From: Moritella sp. Urea-trap-13
GTDB taxonomy: Bacteria; Pseudomonadota; Gammaproteobacteria; Enterobacterales; Moritellaceae
NCBI RefSeq assembly: GCF_002836355.1
Contig: NZ_PJCA01000031.1
Location: 620,001 to 684,000 of the forward strand
Length of the DNA stretch: 64,000 nucleotides
Direction of reading: 5' to 3'
Part shown: positions 62,399 to 64,000 of the stretch, piece by piece
Numbering within the stretch: position 1 is the stretch's first letter
Layout: every line of letters starts with the position of its first letter
Position numbers and translations under genes: made by a program
The notes under the pieces: generated by a model
Databases searched by the model: none
The model's input: the letters and a program-made list of their open reading frames with translations, nothing else
Told to the model about the DNA's origin: nothing

Positions 62399-63859
62399 GT
62401 GCATTCCAATATAAAACTGCCTGAAGATTACCTCACATTAATGGGTAACATTATCCCCGAACATCTATCTATGGATGACTTTATTGCTTGTTGTAAAACA
62501 CCATTAAAAACCAGTGTTCGTGTTAATACACTGAAAATCTCTGTTGAAGAATTTCAACAGTTAGCGAAAACAAAACAGTGGTTATTAACCCCTATCCCTT
62601 GGTGTTTAGAAGGGTTTTGGTTAGAACAAGAAAACACTGAGACTAAATTAGGTAATAGCTGGGAACACATCGCGGGCTTATTCTACATTCAAGAAGCAAG
62701 CTCGATGTTACCTGTTACTGCCTTGTTCAAAGCACAAGTAACAGATGTTGCAGCGCAATATGACACGATTCTTGATTGCGCATCAGCACCAGGTTCGAAG
62801 ACCAGCCAAATTGCCGCATTATGTCATAACAACAACTTCATCGTTGCTAATGAGCTGTCATCAAGCCGTTTGAAAGTCCTCAGTGCGAATATTCAGCGTT
62901 GCGGCATTAAAAACATCGCTCTTAGCCACTATGACGCCAATGTATTTGGCACTTGGTTACCTGAAATGTTTGATGCGGTATTACTTGATGCGCCCTGTTC
63001 TGGTGAAGGCGCGATCCGCAAAGACGACAAAGCCATGCTTAATTGGTCGTTAAAAAGTATTAATGACATTGCCGACATTCAGAAAGAGTTAATTGACAGC
63101 GCATTTAAAGCATTAAAACCCGGTGGCACGTTAATCTATTCGACCTGCACATTAAACACGACTGAAAACCAAGCCGTTTGTCAGCATTTACTCGACCTTT
63201 ATCCAGACCATGCCGAAGTTATTCCGCTAAACGATTTATTCCCAACTGCGAATGATAGTCTAACCGCGGAAGGTTTCTTACACGTTTGGCCACAGATTTA
63301 TGATAGTGAAGGTTTCTTTGTTGCTAAGTTCACTAAAAAAGAATCGCAGGGTTTACGTCCAATTAAAAAGAAAAAACGTTTAATCTTTCCATTCAGCCCT
63401 GTTAGCCGTGACGAAAATGACGCCATTCGTGATTATTTCCGTGATGCATTTAGCTTTGAATTTGAAAGTGGCGTGTTCTATCATCGTGATAGTGAGATCT
63501 GGTTGTTCCCGAAAGAGTTCCCTGCTTTCATTGGCAAATTTAAATTCGATCGTATCGGTATCAAAATAGCGGAGAAATTCAAGAAAGGCTTCCGAGCGCA
63601 ACATGAATGGGCGCGTACTTTTGGTCATCAATGCGATAAAAACACGGTATCACTGAACATTGAACAAGCAAAACAGTACATCATGGGTCGTGATATTAGC
63701 TTCTCTGATATCGAGATTGATGATCTAGATGCGCTACAAGGTGAGCTTGTTGTACTGCTTGAAGGCAGTGTGCTGGGTTTAGGTAAACGCGTAAATCAAC
63801 GTTTAAAAAATAACTACCCACGTGATCTAGTGCGTGATAACAACTTATTTACCGACTAA
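62399..63859 (+). CDS. rsmF: 16S rRNA m5C1407 methyltransferase RsmF
   Basis: 486 residues, compared with 479 for E. coli RsmF (YebU). The start is a GTG at 62399. Motifs are the SAM-binding DCASAPGSKT, the LLDAPCSGEG catalytic cysteine and YSTCTL second cysteine, and the C-terminal RNA-binding region. It methylates C1407 in 16S rRNA. Order letA-letB-rsmF is as in E. coli. Confidence 0.95.
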   Translation: MHSNIKLPEDYLTLMGNIIPEHLSMDDFIACCKTPLKTSVRVNTLKISVEEFQQLAKTKQWLLTPIPWCLEGFWLEQENTETKLGNSWEHIAGLFYIQEASSMLPVTALFKAQVTDVAAQYDTILDCASAPGSKTSQIAALCHNNNFIVANELSSSRLKVLSANIQRCGIKNIALSHYDANVFGTWLPEMFDAVLLDAPCSGEGAIRKDDKAMLNWSLKSINDIADIQKELIDSAFKALKPGGTLIYSTCTLNTTENQAVCQHLLDLYPDHAEVIPLNDLFPTANDSLTAEGFLHVWPQIYDSEGFFVAKFTKKESQGLRPIKKKKRLIFPFSPVSRDENDAIRDYFRDAFSFEFESGVFYHRDSEIWLFPKEFPAFIGKFKFDRIGIKIAEKFKKGFRAQHEWARTFGHQCDKNTVSLNIEQAKQYIMGRDISFSDIEIDDLDALQGELVVLLEGSVLGLGKRVNQRLKNNYPRDLVRDNNLFTD

Positions 63860-63940
63860 GTGCGCACAATAATATAACGCGAATTTGATATACGTAAATA
63901 ATTTACTATATTTAATATTACAGCGTTACCAATTTCCCTA

Positions 63941-63975
63941 AGCTCATTACATGGATTTGTAATGGGCTTTTTTTT
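63941..63975 (+). terminator. Terminator after rsmF
   Basis: AGCTCATTACA at 63941-63951 pairs with TGTAATGGGCT at 63958-63968 (one G-T pair), followed by eight T. It lies about 80 bases after the rsmF stop and ends the letA-rsmF transcript. Confidence 0.87.
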
Positions 63976-64000
63976 ATTTATTTTAAAAAACCACTAAGCT

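Overview
The window suggests a marine, cold-adapted-looking gammaproteobacterium of the Moritella / Psychromonas / Shewanella kind. This is inferred from moderate-to-low GC, gene content (ZapC, a 1616-residue NAD glutamate dehydrogenase, a DUF3466 protein with a GlyGly-CTERM tail) and host gene order; no species is named in the sequence itself.

Bases 1 to about 38,477 are a complete-looking P2-family temperate prophage with HP1/K139-like tail gene order. A 13-bp direct repeat at 1-13 and 38465-38477 probably marks its attachment sites, the left one cut by the window edge. The late genes run leftwards from 18161 to 377: scaffold O, capsid N, terminase M, head completion L, tail R and S, sheath, tube, lysis genes, tail chaperone with a -1 frameshift, tape measure, baseplate J and I, fibre and spike. 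Terminase P and portal Q run rightwards from 18325 to 21191. From 21.2 to 26.7 kb lies an accessory block: a membrane protein, a PapB-like regulator, the late activator ogr, two cargo genes, a truncated second ogr, and a two-gene CBASS-type locus (CD-NTase with AGS-C sensor domain plus a SLATT membrane protein). The early operon (26840-31416, leftward) holds the rolling-circle initiator A, small early genes, a CII-like regulator and a Cox-like protein. It faces the CI-type S24 repressor across a repeat-rich operator region.

A second accessory block (32.4-36.8 kb), between repressor and integrase, holds a Septu system (PtuA+PtuB), an Abi_C-domain protein and a serine hydrolase. The integrase gene at 37324-38292 ends the prophage. 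Promoter regions of ogr and int share an almost identical 22-bp LexA-type box. This suggests that the host SOS response switches late gene activation and recombination directly.

From 38.5 kb on the DNA is ordinary chromosome: rmf, a DUF3466 exported protein, uup, a glutaredoxin-like gene, rlmKL, zapC, pyrD, NAD-GDH, pepN, prc, proQ and yebG (LexA box upstream), all leftward. Then, rightward, come a split letA (two genes), letB with seven MCE domains, and rsmF. The blocks correspond to two separate E. coli neighbourhoods (pepN-pyrD-zapC-rlmL-uup-rmf and prc-proQ-letAB-rsmF) joined together.

The most interesting material is the defence cargo of the prophage (CBASS-type, Septu, Abi_C, uncharacterised hydrolase and coiled-coil membrane protein), the ogr duplication flanking cargo, the shared SOS boxes, and the A AAA AAC frameshift in the tail chaperone gene.
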